Shown piece after piece: positions 28,337 through 38,299 of a stretch of DNA of 64,000 nucleotides. The position numbers and the translations under genes were made by a program. The notes below the pieces were generated by a model. That model did not search any database and was not told the DNA's origin. It was given only the letters and a program-made list of their open reading frames with translations. Position 1 is the first letter of the stretch. Every line of letters starts with the position of its first letter. Source of the stretch: Anaerobacterium chartisolvens (GTDB taxonomy: Bacteria; Bacillota; Clostridia; Acetivibrionales; DSM-27016); contig NZ_QPJT01000003.1 in assembly GCF_003337415.1 (NCBI RefSeq), forward strand, positions 124,001 to 188,000, in the 5' to 3' direction.

Positions 28337-28440
28337 TTATGTCTTCAACATTTCTCCATAAAGCACTTTCAATTCCTTACGTTCGTCCTGTTTATGAATA
28401 CTTCCATCCACTTCTACTGCTGTTTTCGCTTTACATGCGC
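28337..28440 (-). pseudogene. Possible remnant of a DUF559 endonuclease-like gene
   Basis: The minus-strand frame here reads CKAKTAVEVDGSIHKQDERKEL...YGEMLKT before a stop. The VEVDGSIH core resembles DUF559 proteins (Vsr-like endonuclease fold, usual pattern LxIEVDGxxH), but the flanking conserved parts (RRQxPI and KVLRF) are missing. It sits in the 760-bp gap 28019-28779, which otherwise holds only a hairpin (CTTCCCCTCA 28484-28493 with TGAGGGGAAG 28497-28506) and AT-rich sequence. Confidence 0.4.
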
Positions 28441-28779
28441 CTGCGTTGTTCTTCTCATTTTCTTCTCCAGTGCCCTTCTTTTTCTTCCCCTCAATGTGAG
28501 GGGAAGATAGAAGGGGAGTTAAAATTTGCATTTTCATTCATATTACCACAAAATATATTCGTTGGTAACATTTTCGTCACTTAAATTAAATACACCCCCC
28601 AGCCAAAGCAGGGCAGAATTTGTTTTAGCCTTTGTTAGAGTATTGAATTAAATACATTAATATGATAAATTAAATCTAAATATAGAAATATCAGAGAATT
28701 AAGTTAGCTGATGCTGTGTTTGGAATGATATTGCAGTTAAGCTGTTTTTAAATTTAAATTTTTCAAGCGGGTGAAAAGT

Positions 28780-30576
28780 ATGCTTTTATCAGCTCTTATA
28801 CAGCGGCTTAATGATATAAAAATAAGGAATAAGCTGATGCTTGCTTTTGTGCTGGTTGTGTTTGTTCCTCTTGTTTTTGCGGGAGCGGTGCTTACCGCCA
28901 GATTCAGGCAGGCAGCGCTTGAGGATGCCGTAAAGGATATGGATAATGCTATTTTGCGTATAAAAAAATCCACCGAGGATATTTTAAAGGTGCCGATAAA
29001 TGCTTCGGTAGAATTAATGTTTGATTCAAGGCTTAAAAAATTGGTAAACACAAGACATGATTCCGTACTCGATGTGGTTATGGCATACATCGAATATGAC
29101 GATATAAACGAAAAGCTGAGGAACCACAGCCGGGAAATATCGAGCATAAGGCTCTATATTGACAATCCCACGCTGATAAATAACTGGTGCTACATGCAGC
29201 CTGAGAAGGAGATCGCAAATTCTTTATGGTATTTAGAAGCGGTAAAATCCAAGGGGCTTATAGGATGGCACTATATACCCGACGAAACCAAAGCAAACGA
29301 AAAAAGCTTCTCTCTGGTGCGCAAAATAAACTTTTCAGGCTACGGCAGCTATGGAATTCTTGTTATCAGCATAAAAAAGGCCTGTCTGAACTCGGCATTG
29401 AACCAGGAGTCGTTTGAAACCGTCATCGCCGATTCAAACGACTATATTGTGGCGGCGAATAATGATGAATATATAGGCAAAACTCTGAGTGAGATTGGGA
29501 TTTTTACCGGCAATTCGCCCAAAAACGGAATGTTTGATCACGTCATTAAAGGAGAGCCGTCAAGAATAATTGTCAAGGAACTGAAAACTTATGCCAGCAT
29601 CAATGGGCTGAAGATAGTATCTGTTGTTTCTTCCGGGAGTATTTTAAAAAAAAGCAACCAAATCCTTATGCAGGGCTTTCTTATTGTTTCGGCAAGCTGT
29701 ATTGCGGCAATTCTTCTTGTTTTTATTGTTTCATGGCTTTTGTCCAAAAGAATTACCAGGCTCAGCATGACAATGAAGCAGGCAGCGGACGGCAACTTGG
29801 ATGTCTGCCCCGGCATCGGGGGGGATGACGAAATAGGACAGCTTTCCAGACAGTTCAATAACATGCTGCTCAGCATTAAAAATTTGATATTTGAAGTGAA
29901 TGAATCCAACATGCAAAAAAATCAGCTCCAGCAAAAGCAGAACGAACTGATGCTTAAGATGCTGGCAAGCCAGATGAATCCGCACTTTTTATTTAATGCT
30001 CTCGAATCAATACGAATAAACTCACTCATTAAAGGACAGACGGAAACAGCCCATATTGTAAAAACTCTGGGCAAGCTTATCAGAAAAAAGCTGGAGGTCA
30101 GTACGCAGGACATTCCTCTTAAGCATGAAATAGATATGATACGCTGCTATCTGGAAATTGAAAAATTCCGTTATAAGGATAAGCTAAGCTATAAGCTTGA
30201 AGTGAGTACATGTGCCGAGGGCATATACATACCTCCTTTAACAATTCAGCCTATTGTAGAAAATGCCCTGCGCTATGGAGCTTCGAGTATAGACGGCAGA
30301 TGCAGTGTGTGTGTTGAGGCCTGTGTAATAAACAATGATCTCAGCGTATGTGTGACAGACCAAGGAGACGGAATAGACGCGGATAAAATGGACAAAATTT
30401 ATAAGCTGCTTAAATGCCGGGATGGCGCGGAGGAGGGGCATATAGGCTTGAAAAATGTAAATATTAGGCTTAAGCTGGCCTATGGTGAAAGATATGGAGT
30501 TGCTATTGAAAGCAAGCTTGGCCGGGGTACCCGGGTTGTCATTCTATTTCCTGTAAGGGGGGATTATAATGTTTAA
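28780..30576 (+). CDS. Sensor histidine kinase, YesM-like (LytS/YesM group)
   Basis: 598-residue membrane kinase. Helix 1 (LVVFVPLVFAGAVLTA) is followed by an extracytoplasmic sensor of ~250 residues, helix 2 (IVSASCIAAILLVFIVSWLL), HAMP, then the His_kinase domain with SQMNPHFLFNALESIR near residue 395 (phospho-His) and a HATPase_c domain (IVENALRYGAS, DQGDGID, GLKNVNIRLKLAYGE). This type normally pairs with an AraC-type response regulator and controls sugar ABC transporters; both follow here. ATG 28780 is used; a GTG at 28771 is possible. It overlaps the regulator gene by 8 bp. Confidence 0.93.
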   Translation: MLLSALIQRLNDIKIRNKLMLAFVLVVFVPLVFAGAVLTARFRQAALEDAVKDMDNAILRIKKSTEDILKVPINASVELMFDSRLKKLVNTRHDSVLDVVMAYIEYDDINEKLRNHSREISSIRLYIDNPTLINNWCYMQPEKEIANSLWYLEAVKSKGLIGWHYIPDETKANEKSFSLVRKINFSGYGSYGILVISIKKACLNSALNQESFETVIADSNDYIVAANNDEYIGKTLSEIGIFTGNSPKNGMFDHVIKGEPSRIIVKELKTYASINGLKIVSVVSSGSILKKSNQILMQGFLIVSASCIAAILLVFIVSWLLSKRITRLSMTMKQAADGNLDVCPGIGGDDEIGQLSRQFNNMLLSIKNLIFEVNESNMQKNQLQQKQNELMLKMLASQMNPHFLFNALESIRINSLIKGQTETAHIVKTLGKLIRKKLEVSTQDIPLKHEIDMIRCYLEIEKFRYKDKLSYKLEVSTCAEGIYIPPLTIQPIVENALRYGASSIDGRCSVCVEACVINNDLSVCVTDQGDGIDADKMDKIYKLLKCRDGAEEGHIGLKNVNIRLKLAYGERYGVAIESKLGRGTRVVILFPVRGDYNV

Positions 30577-31327
30577 TGTTATGGTTGTAGATGACGATGC
30601 CAATGTCCGCGAGGGACTAAAGCTGGTGGTGCCATGGGAGGAATATGGGTTTATTATTGCGGAAGCGGCGTGTGACGGAGAGGAGGCTTTGCAAAAATAC
30701 AAAAGGCAGTCGTTTGATTTAATTGTTGTGGATATGCGCCTTCCTAAGGCAAATGGCCTTGAGCTTATATCTTCCATACGTAAAATGGATTCGCGTGTAC
30801 ATTTCCTCGTATTAAGCGGGTATGCCGATTTTGAATATGCAAAAAGGTCTATTGACTGCAGGGTTGACGGGTATATACTTAAGCCTGTTGATGAAGAGGA
30901 GCTGATAGAGTATTTAATAAGAATCGGAGAGGCACTGAAAAAAGAGAGGCAAAGGGAGTGGCTTGACGGAGAGAACAGCGCTGCTGTGATTTTGGAGGAC
31001 GGGAGCAATGAAATTCTTATAAAAAATATGCTCGACTTTATAGAAGAGAACTACAGTGACAAGCTTACGCTTGAAATGTGTGCGGGCAGGTTTAACTATG
31101 GGAGCGGGTATCTGGGAAGGCTGTTTAAGAAGCACATAGGGGAGAGCTTTAACACTTATCTTGACAGAGTTAGAATACAAAAGGCAAAGGCGCTTCTTTT
31201 AAGGGGGATGAAGGTATATCAGGTGGCAGAGCTAACAGGCTATTCAAATGTCGATTACTTTAACCTTAAGTTCAGGAAATACTTAGGTATTTCGCCCTCG
31301 CAATTCCGTAAAAGAAAGGATTTATAA
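30569..31327 (+). CDS. Response regulator with AraC-type DNA-binding domain, YesN-like
   Basis: 252 residues. The receiver domain has the acidic pair VVDDDANVREG, phospho-acceptor Asp near residue 54 (IVVDMRLPKANG), and the Lys in ILKPVDEEEL. An AraC/XylS helix-turn-helix pair occupies residues ~150-250 (LTLEMCAGRFNYGSGYLGRLFKKHIGESF; VAELTGYSNVDYFNLKFRKYLGISPSQFRK). It overlaps the kinase gene by 8 bp, so the pair is co-translated. It probably activates the permease and binding-protein genes downstream, 124 bp away; that link is inferred from gene order. Confidence 0.94.
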   Translation: MFNVMVVDDDANVREGLKLVVPWEEYGFIIAEAACDGEEALQKYKRQSFDLIVVDMRLPKANGLELISSIRKMDSRVHFLVLSGYADFEYAKRSIDCRVDGYILKPVDEEELIEYLIRIGEALKKERQREWLDGENSAAVILEDGSNEILIKNMLDFIEENYSDKLTLEMCAGRFNYGSGYLGRLFKKHIGESFNTYLDRVRIQKAKALLLRGMKVYQVAELTGYSNVDYFNLKFRKYLGISPSQFRKRKDL

Positions 31328-31450
31328 GCGGCATTTACAATTTTTATAGGATTTTTATTCAAATTTAATTGGTATTACTTAATATATTTTTAATATATAA
31401 TACAGTTATGGTAAATAAAATCCTTCAATTAATAAAGGAGAGGGTCAAAT

Positions 31451-32410
31451 TTGAAGCCGCTTGTAACCGCAAACACTCCTCCAAACAGAAGGCCGGAAGG
31501 AAACAGTTTCTGGAGCATTGCTTGGAAGCAGCGTTATCTGTATCTTATGTCTTTGCCCTTTGTAGTATGGTTGATTGTATTTTGTTATGTCCCTATATGG
31601 GGATGGATCATGGCTTTTCAAAATTATAAGCCGGGCAGGCCCTTATTCGAGCAAAAGTGGGTGGGTCTTGCAAATTTTCTAAAGCTCTTTACAGACGAAA
31701 GATTCTATCTCGCAATGAGGAATACGCTGGCTATGAGCATTATGGGCCTTATTGCAGGCTTTGTATTCCCTATTGTGTTTGCAATACTTTTAAATGAAAT
31801 AAGAAGTCAGTTTTTCAAAAGGACAGTTCAGACAATATCGTATCTTCCCCATTTTGTTTCATGGGTAGTTGCCGCAGGGTTAATTACCCAAATTCTTTCT
31901 ATTGACGGGGGAATAGTAAATGAATTATTAGTGAGGCTTCATATCATTGACGAGCCTATTCAGTTTTTCACAAAGGGAGGACTGTTCTGGATTATTGTAA
32001 CCCTTGCGGATTTGTGGAAGGAGACAGGCTGGAATGCAATAATATATCTTGCCGCAATAATGGGAATAGATCAGGAGTTGTATCAGGCGGCTTATGTAGA
32101 CGGAGCGGGGCGCATGAAGCGCATATGGCATATTACACTTCCCGGCATACGTCCTACGGTAGTTATTGTATTCATACTGTCAATAGGCAATTTAATAAGA
32201 ATAGGATTTGAAAAACAGTTTTTGCTTGGAAATGCTTTGGTTATGGATTACTCGGAGGTTCTTGAGCTATATGTCCTGAATTATGGAATTAAGCTGTCCA
32301 GATATTCCTACGGGACTGCGATAGGTGTATTCAGCTCAGTGGTAAGTGTCATTCTGTTGTTTACAGCCAACAAAATATTTAAAAAGCTCACTAATGAAAG
32401 CGTTTATTGA
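31451..32410 (+). CDS. Carbohydrate ABC transporter permease, LplB-like
   Basis: 319-residue inner-membrane permease with six hydrophobic segments and the EAA-type loop (IYLAAIMGIDQELYQAAYVDGAGRMKRIWHITLPGIRPT) that contacts the ATPase. It is the MalF-type partner in CUT1 systems, and the LplB subgroup goes with polysaccharide-derived oligosaccharides. The start is TTG 31451 behind AAAGGAGAGGG; no better start fits. No ATPase gene follows, which is normal for this group, where a shared MsmX-type ATPase is used. Confidence 0.92.
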   Translation: MKPLVTANTPPNRRPEGNSFWSIAWKQRYLYLMSLPFVVWLIVFCYVPIWGWIMAFQNYKPGRPLFEQKWVGLANFLKLFTDERFYLAMRNTLAMSIMGLIAGFVFPIVFAILLNEIRSQFFKRTVQTISYLPHFVSWVVAAGLITQILSIDGGIVNELLVRLHIIDEPIQFFTKGGLFWIIVTLADLWKETGWNAIIYLAAIMGIDQELYQAAYVDGAGRMKRIWHITLPGIRPTVVIVFILSIGNLIRIGFEKQFLLGNALVMDYSEVLELYVLNYGIKLSRYSYGTAIGVFSSVVSVILLFTANKIFKKLTNESVY

Positions 32411-32431
32411 CAGAGGGGAGTGTTTTTCATT

Positions 32432-33334
32432 ATGCAATCCGGGGCTTTATCCACAAGAGGCAGCATTTACGATAAAATATTTGATATATTACTAATGGTC
32501 GTCATGGTGTTTGTTCTCATTATTACCATATACCCTTTCTTGAATGTTCTGGCCATTTCATTCAATGATTCTTCAGACACGGTAAGAGGGGGAATATACA
32601 TATGGCCCAGAGCGTTCACGCTTGAAAATTACCGGACCATATTTAATTTTAGCACACTTATGACAGGCTTTGTAAACTCTACGCTTCGTACGGTAATAGG
32701 TACCCTTGCAGGCGTTGCAAGCGGAGCTATGGTGGCATATGTATTAAGCTGCAGGGAATTTCAGGCTCGAAGGCTATTTTCGCTGATGTTCGTTATAACC
32801 ATGTACATTTCAGGAGGGATTATTCCCACCTATATGCTCATGAGGGATATCGGTATGTTTAACAACTTCTGGGTATATATAATTCCCGGAATAGTTAATG
32901 TGTTCAATATATTTATAGTGCGCTCCTATATAGACGGGCTTCCTTACGCTCTTCAGGAGTCGGCAAAGATTGAGGGTGCAAATGATCTTGTAATATTCCT
33001 GCACATAATAGTTCCTCTGTGCAAGCCGGTATTGGCGACTATTGCCCTTTTTGTGGCAGTGGGGCACTGGAATTCATGGTTTGACACATATCTGTACAAC
33101 GGCTCTAAAAAAAGCCTTACCACTTTGCAGTATGAGCTTATGAAGATCATACAGTCAACTCAGAGCGGAAACAATGTCCGCAACTCCAATGCTGAGGAAA
33201 TAATGTCCAGAGTTTCTCCAGACTCGGTAAAGATGGCTATAACAATAGTTGCTACTGTGCCTATTTTAGTTGTTTATCCTTTTCTGCAAAAATATTTTGT
33301 CAAGGGGGTGACTCTTGGCGCTGTTAAAAGCTAG
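32432..33334 (+). CDS. Carbohydrate ABC transporter permease, YtcP-like
   Basis: 300-residue MalG-type permease, six hydrophobic segments, with the EAA loop YALQESAKIEGANDLVIFLHIIVPLCKP. Partner of the preceding permease. ATG 32432 is preceded by GAGGGGAG at a workable distance; the GTG at 32420 overlaps that site. The gap to the preceding stop is 21 bp, so the two are one operon. Confidence 0.92.
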   Translation: MQSGALSTRGSIYDKIFDILLMVVMVFVLIITIYPFLNVLAISFNDSSDTVRGGIYIWPRAFTLENYRTIFNFSTLMTGFVNSTLRTVIGTLAGVASGAMVAYVLSCREFQARRLFSLMFVITMYISGGIIPTYMLMRDIGMFNNFWVYIIPGIVNVFNIFIVRSYIDGLPYALQESAKIEGANDLVIFLHIIVPLCKPVLATIALFVAVGHWNSWFDTYLYNGSKKSLTTLQYELMKIIQSTQSGNNVRNSNAEEIMSRVSPDSVKMAITIVATVPILVVYPFLQKYFVKGVTLGAVKS

Positions 33335-33394
33335 CGCTTTTAACGCAATAAACATCTTTACTATAAATTATAATCTTAAGGAGGAATAAGCATT

Positions 33395-35104
33395 ATGAAA
33401 AGGAAGCTGGCTGCTTTAATCAGCTTTATTCTGGCTTGTGTCATGGTATTGTCCATGGCAGGCTGCGGAGGCTCTGCCGAGAAAACGGGAGCAGATGCTC
33501 AGAATCCGGGCTCTCAAGCTTCAGGGGATGAGAAGGAAGAATCTCTTGAGCCTATAACATTTACCATGTACTGCGGAGATCCAAATGCCAAATGGAATGA
33601 AATGAAGGACGATGTTGGAAAGCTTATAACGGAAAAGACAGGAGTTACGCTTGAAGTGGAATTTGCTGTGGGCGACCCTCAGCAGAAGGAGGCTTTGCTT
33701 GCTTCCAGCGGAGAATACCCCGACTTTATGCAGGCCAAGTATCCCAATCTTCTGGTAGACGCGGGTGCGTTTGTGGATTTGACTGATCTTATTGAGTCTC
33801 ATGCCCCAAACATAAAAAAGGTATATGGTGATTATCTTGTGCGCCAGCGGTGGAGCCTTGAGGATCCTTCTATCTACATAATTGCCAGCATTGAGAACGT
33901 TGATCAGCAGTACTTTGATGCTACAGGAGGCTTTGAGCTGCAGCTGGCAGTGCTTAAGGATCAGAACTATCCCAGAATACGTACTGTAAAGGATTTTGAA
34001 AATGCTATAAAGGCATATAAGGATAAGTATCCTAAAATTGACGGTAAAGACACTATAGGGCTGTCTCTTATTGCCGAGGACTGGAGATCAATGATTACGG
34101 TAAGAAACCCCGCGTTTTATGCAACGGGAGCGCCGGATGACGGAGAGTGGTACATCGATCCTAAGACCTATGAAGCGAAGCAGCATTACTTAAGGCCTGA
34201 GGAAAGGGAATACTTCCGCTGGCTTAACCATATGAATTCGATAGGCCTTCTTGACAAGGAGACCTTTACACAGAAGTATGATCAGTATAAGGCAAAAATT
34301 GCAACAGGGACTGTTTTAGGGCTTATAGATCAGGAATGGCAGTATAGTGAGGGTGAGGATGCTCTTAAAAAGGAGGGCAAGGATGAGCGCTGCTATGGGC
34401 ATTTTCCTGTAACCTTAAGTGAGGACATAAAGGATCATTCCTTCCAGAGCACCGGCTTCTCAGGGGGGCTTGGAACAAGTATTACCAAAAAGTGCAAGGA
34501 CCCCGAAAGAGCAATAAAATTCCTTGATTTTATTGCGTCTGACGAAGGTCAGATATTAAACAGCTGGGGTGTTAAAGACAAACATTACACCGTTGATGAA
34601 AAGGGAATACGCCATGTTATACCTGAGGTACAGGACAGGAAGACAAATGACAACATGAACTTTACAAGAGAAAGCGGCATAAGCCTGTATAGGATGAGCG
34701 TAAGATACGGAGACGGAGTTAAGGACCCGACAGGGAATTACTATACTACAAACTTCCCTGAGCAGGTGATAAAGGATTATACCGATGCGGAGAGAGAGGC
34801 TTTAAGCAAATACAATGCCAATACATGGCTGGATTTGTTCCCCAAGGCGTCTGAGTTCCCGGTAAAGGAATGGGGAGCGGCATGGCAGATTCAAATTCCG
34901 GTGGACTCCGATTTGCACGAGCTGAACCAGAGGTTTGATGATATTGTCAAGAAACGCATACCCGGTGCTATTCTATGTGAGCCTGCAAAATTTGATCAGG
35001 TATATGACAGCTTTTTAGATGAACTGAAAAGGGCAGGGGCTGACAAGGCAGGTGTAGAATATTCCAAGCTGATAAAGGACAGAATTAAGCTATGGACTGA
35101 ATAG
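33395..35104 (+). CDS. Extracellular solute-binding lipoprotein of the sugar ABC transporter
   Basis: 569-residue lipoprotein. The signal peptide ends in the lipobox SMAGC with Cys24, followed by a GGSAEK linker and a large binding protein of the LplA type (family 1 extracellular binding protein). Length and composition match binding proteins that pair with LplB/YtcP permeases. The ligand is probably an oligosaccharide, but no glycoside hydrolase gene is nearby to hint at which. AAGGAGGAA precedes the ATG. A strong terminator closes the operon. Confidence 0.92.
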   Translation: MKRKLAALISFILACVMVLSMAGCGGSAEKTGADAQNPGSQASGDEKEESLEPITFTMYCGDPNAKWNEMKDDVGKLITEKTGVTLEVEFAVGDPQQKEALLASSGEYPDFMQAKYPNLLVDAGAFVDLTDLIESHAPNIKKVYGDYLVRQRWSLEDPSIYIIASIENVDQQYFDATGGFELQLAVLKDQNYPRIRTVKDFENAIKAYKDKYPKIDGKDTIGLSLIAEDWRSMITVRNPAFYATGAPDDGEWYIDPKTYEAKQHYLRPEEREYFRWLNHMNSIGLLDKETFTQKYDQYKAKIATGTVLGLIDQEWQYSEGEDALKKEGKDERCYGHFPVTLSEDIKDHSFQSTGFSGGLGTSITKKCKDPERAIKFLDFIASDEGQILNSWGVKDKHYTVDEKGIRHVIPEVQDRKTNDNMNFTRESGISLYRMSVRYGDGVKDPTGNYYTTNFPEQVIKDYTDAEREALSKYNANTWLDLFPKASEFPVKEWGAAWQIQIPVDSDLHELNQRFDDIVKKRIPGAILCEPAKFDQVYDSFLDELKRAGADKAGVEYSKLIKDRIKLWTE

Positions 35105-35139
35105 ACACCCAAGAATATTGCGTATTAACACTGCGAAAG

Positions 35140-35185
35140 GCTGCCGGCATATCAGGAATGATATTGCCGGCGGCTTCTCTTTTTT
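35140..35185 (+). terminator. Terminator of the sugar-transport operon
   Basis: GCTGCCGGCA (35140-35149) pairs with TTGCCGGCGGC (35064+100 region, 35164-35174), then TTCTCTTTTTT. Confidence 0.85.
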
Positions 35186-35192
35186 CTATTTC

Positions 35193-35289
35193 TATATAGG
35201 ATGCAATAAAGATTTTACAAACATAGAGGATATAATTGCTTACATCAAATCATATCCTCCATGTAAAAATCTTTATTGCTAAATATATA
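35193..35289 (+). mobile_element. MITE copy B (centre deleted, ~97 bp)
   Basis: TATATA ends and the same terminal inverted repeats as copies A and C (GCAATAAAGATTTTACA on the left; AAATCTTTATTGC on the right), but the central ~105 bp with the 12-codon frame is gone, leaving an almost perfect palindrome. It directly follows the terminator of the sugar operon. The remaining 160 bp before the homoserine dehydrogenase gene show no feature beyond AT-rich sequence. Confidence 0.85.
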
Positions 35290-35452
35290 ATAAAAATCAG
35301 TCTATACAAGTTACCGAATACTCCTTGATTTTATAAAATACAATCTGTATAATAAACTAACTTAATTATTTACTGTTGTTGTATATACTGGAGAGTGTCG
35401 AAGGGTATTGCGGGATATTATTAAATATGAAAGAGAGAGGAGAGGACTTTAA

Positions 35453-36745
35453 ATGGCAGAGGAGATTAAAATAGGGCTTTTGGGACTTGGAAACGTGGGC
35501 ACGGGAGTATATAAAATATTGCTGGAAAACGGCAGGGAAATTTTCCACAGGGAAGGGCTTGAATTAAAGGTTGAAAAAATCCTTGTAAAGAATGTTGGCA
35601 GGAAAAGAGCTGTGAATATAGAGCAAGGAATACTTACCGACTCTATAGACGATATAACCGATAATCCCGAGATTTCCATAGTTGCTGAATTTATGGGAGG
35701 AGTTGACCCGGCCAGAGAGTATATACTCAAGGCATTAAAAAATAAAAAGACGGTGGTTACGGCAAATAAAGAGGTTATGGCAAAGCACTGGCATGAGCTG
35801 GAGAGGGTTGCCGGGGAAAATGGTGTGGGACTTTATTATGAGGCAAGTGTTGCGGGAGGCATCCCTGTAATAAACTGTGTAAGAGAATCTCTTCAGGCTA
35901 ATAAGATAGATAAGATTATGGGCATTATTAACGGTACCACTAATTATATACTTACTAAGATGTCGGATGACGGAAGGGCATTTAACGATGTGCTTGCCGA
36001 TGCACAGAGACTGGGGTATGCCGAGCCTGACCCGACAGCGGACATTGAGGCCTATGACGCGATGTACAAGCTGTCTATCCTGTCCTCGATAGCCTTTCAT
36101 ACAAGGGTTCATATAGACAATGTGTACAGGGAGGGAATTACAGGCATAACGGTAGATGACATAAACTATGGAAAAGAGCTTGGGTATGCCATACGCCTTC
36201 TTGCCATAGCAAAAAAGAGGGGAAAGGCTATTGAAACGCGTGTACACCCTACATTTATTCCTTTAAACCATCCTCTTGCGGCGGTTAAGGACTCCTTCAA
36301 TGCGGTATTTATAAACGGTGATGCCGTGGGAGATCTGATGCTTTACGGAAGGGGAGCGGGAGATATGCCTACGGGAAGTGCCATTGTTTCCGATATTATA
36401 GCCGCCTGCCGTAACAGAGGCAGGCACAGGTACAGCACCTTTTACAATGAGTCTGTGGCTTCGGAGGATATTGTTTTCGACAACAACTGGGAGACTGAAT
36501 TCTTTGTGCGTCTCACCGTAGAGGACAGGCCGGGAGTGCTTGCAAGAATTGCAGGGATATTCGGGAAATATGGGGTAAGCATTGCCTCTGTTATTCAAAA
36601 GGGACATAATATGAAAGAGGTTCCTCTCATATTTGTCACACATAAGGCCAAGGAGCTTTCTTTAAAGAATGCCGTGGCCGATATAGCTCTTGGAGCGGAT
36701 GTTGTGAGAGTAGAAAATGTTATTCGTGTGGAGTCAGGGACATAA
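35453..36745 (+). CDS. hom: Homoserine dehydrogenase
   Basis: Reduces aspartate semialdehyde to homoserine with NAD(P)H in the threonine/methionine pathway. 430 residues, the full length for Firmicutes. The N-terminal Rossmann motif is GLLGLGNVGTGVYKIL; the catalytic region has ANKEVMAKHW, MGIINGTTNYILTKM and the substrate-binding ADPTADIEAYDAMYKL-like stretch (EPDPTADIEAYDAMYK). A C-terminal ACT domain (FFVRLTVEDRPGVLARIAGIFG) suggests threonine feedback. GAGAGGAGAGG precedes the ATG. No other threonine gene is adjacent. Confidence 0.96.
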   Translation: MAEEIKIGLLGLGNVGTGVYKILLENGREIFHREGLELKVEKILVKNVGRKRAVNIEQGILTDSIDDITDNPEISIVAEFMGGVDPAREYILKALKNKKTVVTANKEVMAKHWHELERVAGENGVGLYYEASVAGGIPVINCVRESLQANKIDKIMGIINGTTNYILTKMSDDGRAFNDVLADAQRLGYAEPDPTADIEAYDAMYKLSILSSIAFHTRVHIDNVYREGITGITVDDINYGKELGYAIRLLAIAKKRGKAIETRVHPTFIPLNHPLAAVKDSFNAVFINGDAVGDLMLYGRGAGDMPTGSAIVSDIIAACRNRGRHRYSTFYNESVASEDIVFDNNWETEFFVRLTVEDRPGVLARIAGIFGKYGVSIASVIQKGHNMKEVPLIFVTHKAKELSLKNAVADIALGADVVRVENVIRVESGT

Positions 36746-36780
36746 ACAAGGCAATAGCGGAAAGCAAATAGGGAGGCATT

Positions 36781-38283
36781 TTAAACACAAAGACAATCAG
36801 GGGTGCCTCCCCGCTCTTCAGAGGCCTTTACAAAAAATGATACCACCTTTTTTTCTCCCGAGTCATCAATGGGATAATTATCTATGACGCGGCCCTTCTC
36901 AAAATGAAGCACATGCGTACAGCTTCTGAGTATCAGCTCAAGGTCATGAGAGATAATAAACAAGGTTTTTCCCATCTGATTAAGCTGCTTCAAATTATCG
37001 GATACCTGCTGCATATGCTTAAAATCCAGACCGCTTGTAGGCTCATCGAACAAAATAAATTCTTTTTGGGAGGCTACCGCACTTGCTATTGCCACTCTCT
37101 GCTTCTGTCCTCCCGACAATGACATTGGATGCATATCCTTAAAGGATAAAAGATCAAGACTGTTAAGAATATCTTCCGCCCTTTGAGAATCCTCCTTGTC
37201 CATGCTTAAAAGAATCTCATCAAGCACGCTTTCTGTAAAAAGCTGGTGATTTACGTCCTGCATTACCATATAGAAGTGCTTCAGCCGATTTCTTCCGTTA
37301 AAGCTCTTACCACCGACCGACATAACACCCTTGCAGCTTTTTTCCAACCCGCAAAGGCACCGTGCAAAGGTGGACTTTCCTGCTCCATTGTGGCCTATGA
37401 CGGCAATAATACCTCCCTCGGGAATTGACAGGTTGTGTATCTCAATGGCGGGGTGTTGGTTTTTATATGAGAATACAAAGCCCGAAAGTGATACATAGCC
37501 CTGCTTTTGAGACAAACCGCTTTTGCATTTTGACAGGCTATATAAAAAAAGGCTTCTAAGCCCCATGCCTGAAAGCCTTGACAGGCTCATTGCCTTCATT
37601 TCTCTGGAAGTAAACTCCTCCTTTATTCTGCCCTCCTTCATGTATAGAATACGGTCGGCAAGCTCACGGAGAAAATATAAGCGGTGCTCTGCTATAATAA
37701 TTGTTTTACCCTTGCTTTTCCACATGACTATAAGCTCCCGCAGGTCTTCGATTGAAGAAGTGTCAAGGTTTGAGGAGGGCTCGTCAAGCACAAAGATATC
37801 AGGATGACAGGTTGAGACAGAGGCGCAGGCAATCTTCTGCTTTTCTCCCCCTGAAAGCTTAAAAATGCTTCTGCCCATCAGAGTCTCAATTTTAAAATCA
37901 CAAACCGTTTCATCTATTCTCCTCTGTATTTCCTCTATGGGCAGGCCCATATTCTCACACCCGAAGGCGAGCTCACTTGTGGTATCAACATTAAAAAATT
38001 GTGAACGGGGATTCTGAAAGACTGATCCAACCATTTTTGCCGTCTCATAGAGAGGGAGATTATTAACCGCACGGCCGTTAAGCATTACCTCTCCCGTAAG
38101 AGAGCCTTCATAATAGTTGGGTATCAGCCCGTTTATCAGCCTTGTCAGAGTGGTTTTTCCGCAGCCTGATTCTCCGCATAACAAAACCACCTCTCCGTCC
38201 CGTATGGTCAGATTAATATTATGCAGCCCGTTTTCCTTGCAGCCTTGTATGTATGAAAAGCAAACATTCTTTAATTCAATCAT
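36781..38283 (-). CDS. ECF transporter ATPase, two fused ABC domains (EcfA-EcfA')
   Basis: 500-residue protein made of two ABC ATPase domains, the energising unit of an energy-coupling-factor importer. Domain 1 has Walker A LLCGESGCGKTTLTRLI and signature KLSGGEKQKIAC; domain 2 has Walker A GHNGAGKSTFARCLCG and signature SLSGGQKQRVAIAS, each followed by a Walker B (FVLDEPSS; ILFDEPTSGLD). The order on the minus strand is S-component, EcfT, this gene, so it is a dedicated (group I) ECF transporter. The start ATG is 16 bp past the EcfT stop. It faces the metallophore operon through the shared 39.6-40.0 kb control region. Confidence 0.93.
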   Translation of the reverse strand: MIELKNVCFSYIQGCKENGLHNINLTIRDGEVVLLCGESGCGKTTLTRLINGLIPNYYEGSLTGEVMLNGRAVNNLPLYETAKMVGSVFQNPRSQFFNVDTTSELAFGCENMGLPIEEIQRRIDETVCDFKIETLMGRSIFKLSGGEKQKIACASVSTCHPDIFVLDEPSSNLDTSSIEDLRELIVMWKSKGKTIIIAEHRLYFLRELADRILYMKEGRIKEEFTSREMKAMSLSRLSGMGLRSLFLYSLSKCKSGLSQKQGYVSLSGFVFSYKNQHPAIEIHNLSIPEGGIIAVIGHNGAGKSTFARCLCGLEKSCKGVMSVGGKSFNGRNRLKHFYMVMQDVNHQLFTESVLDEILLSMDKEDSQRAEDILNSLDLLSFKDMHPMSLSGGQKQRVAIASAVASQKEFILFDEPTSGLDFKHMQQVSDNLKQLNQMGKTLFIISHDLELILRSCTHVLHFEKGRVIDNYPIDDSGEKKVVSFFVKASEERGGTPDCLCV

Positions 38284-38299
38284 TTTTTGCCACGCCCTT

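Noticed and set aside
28199-28510. Plus-strand 103-aa open frame
   Set aside because: No ribosome site, low-complexity Phe/Leu/Ser-rich content, and it is opposite the DUF559-like trace.
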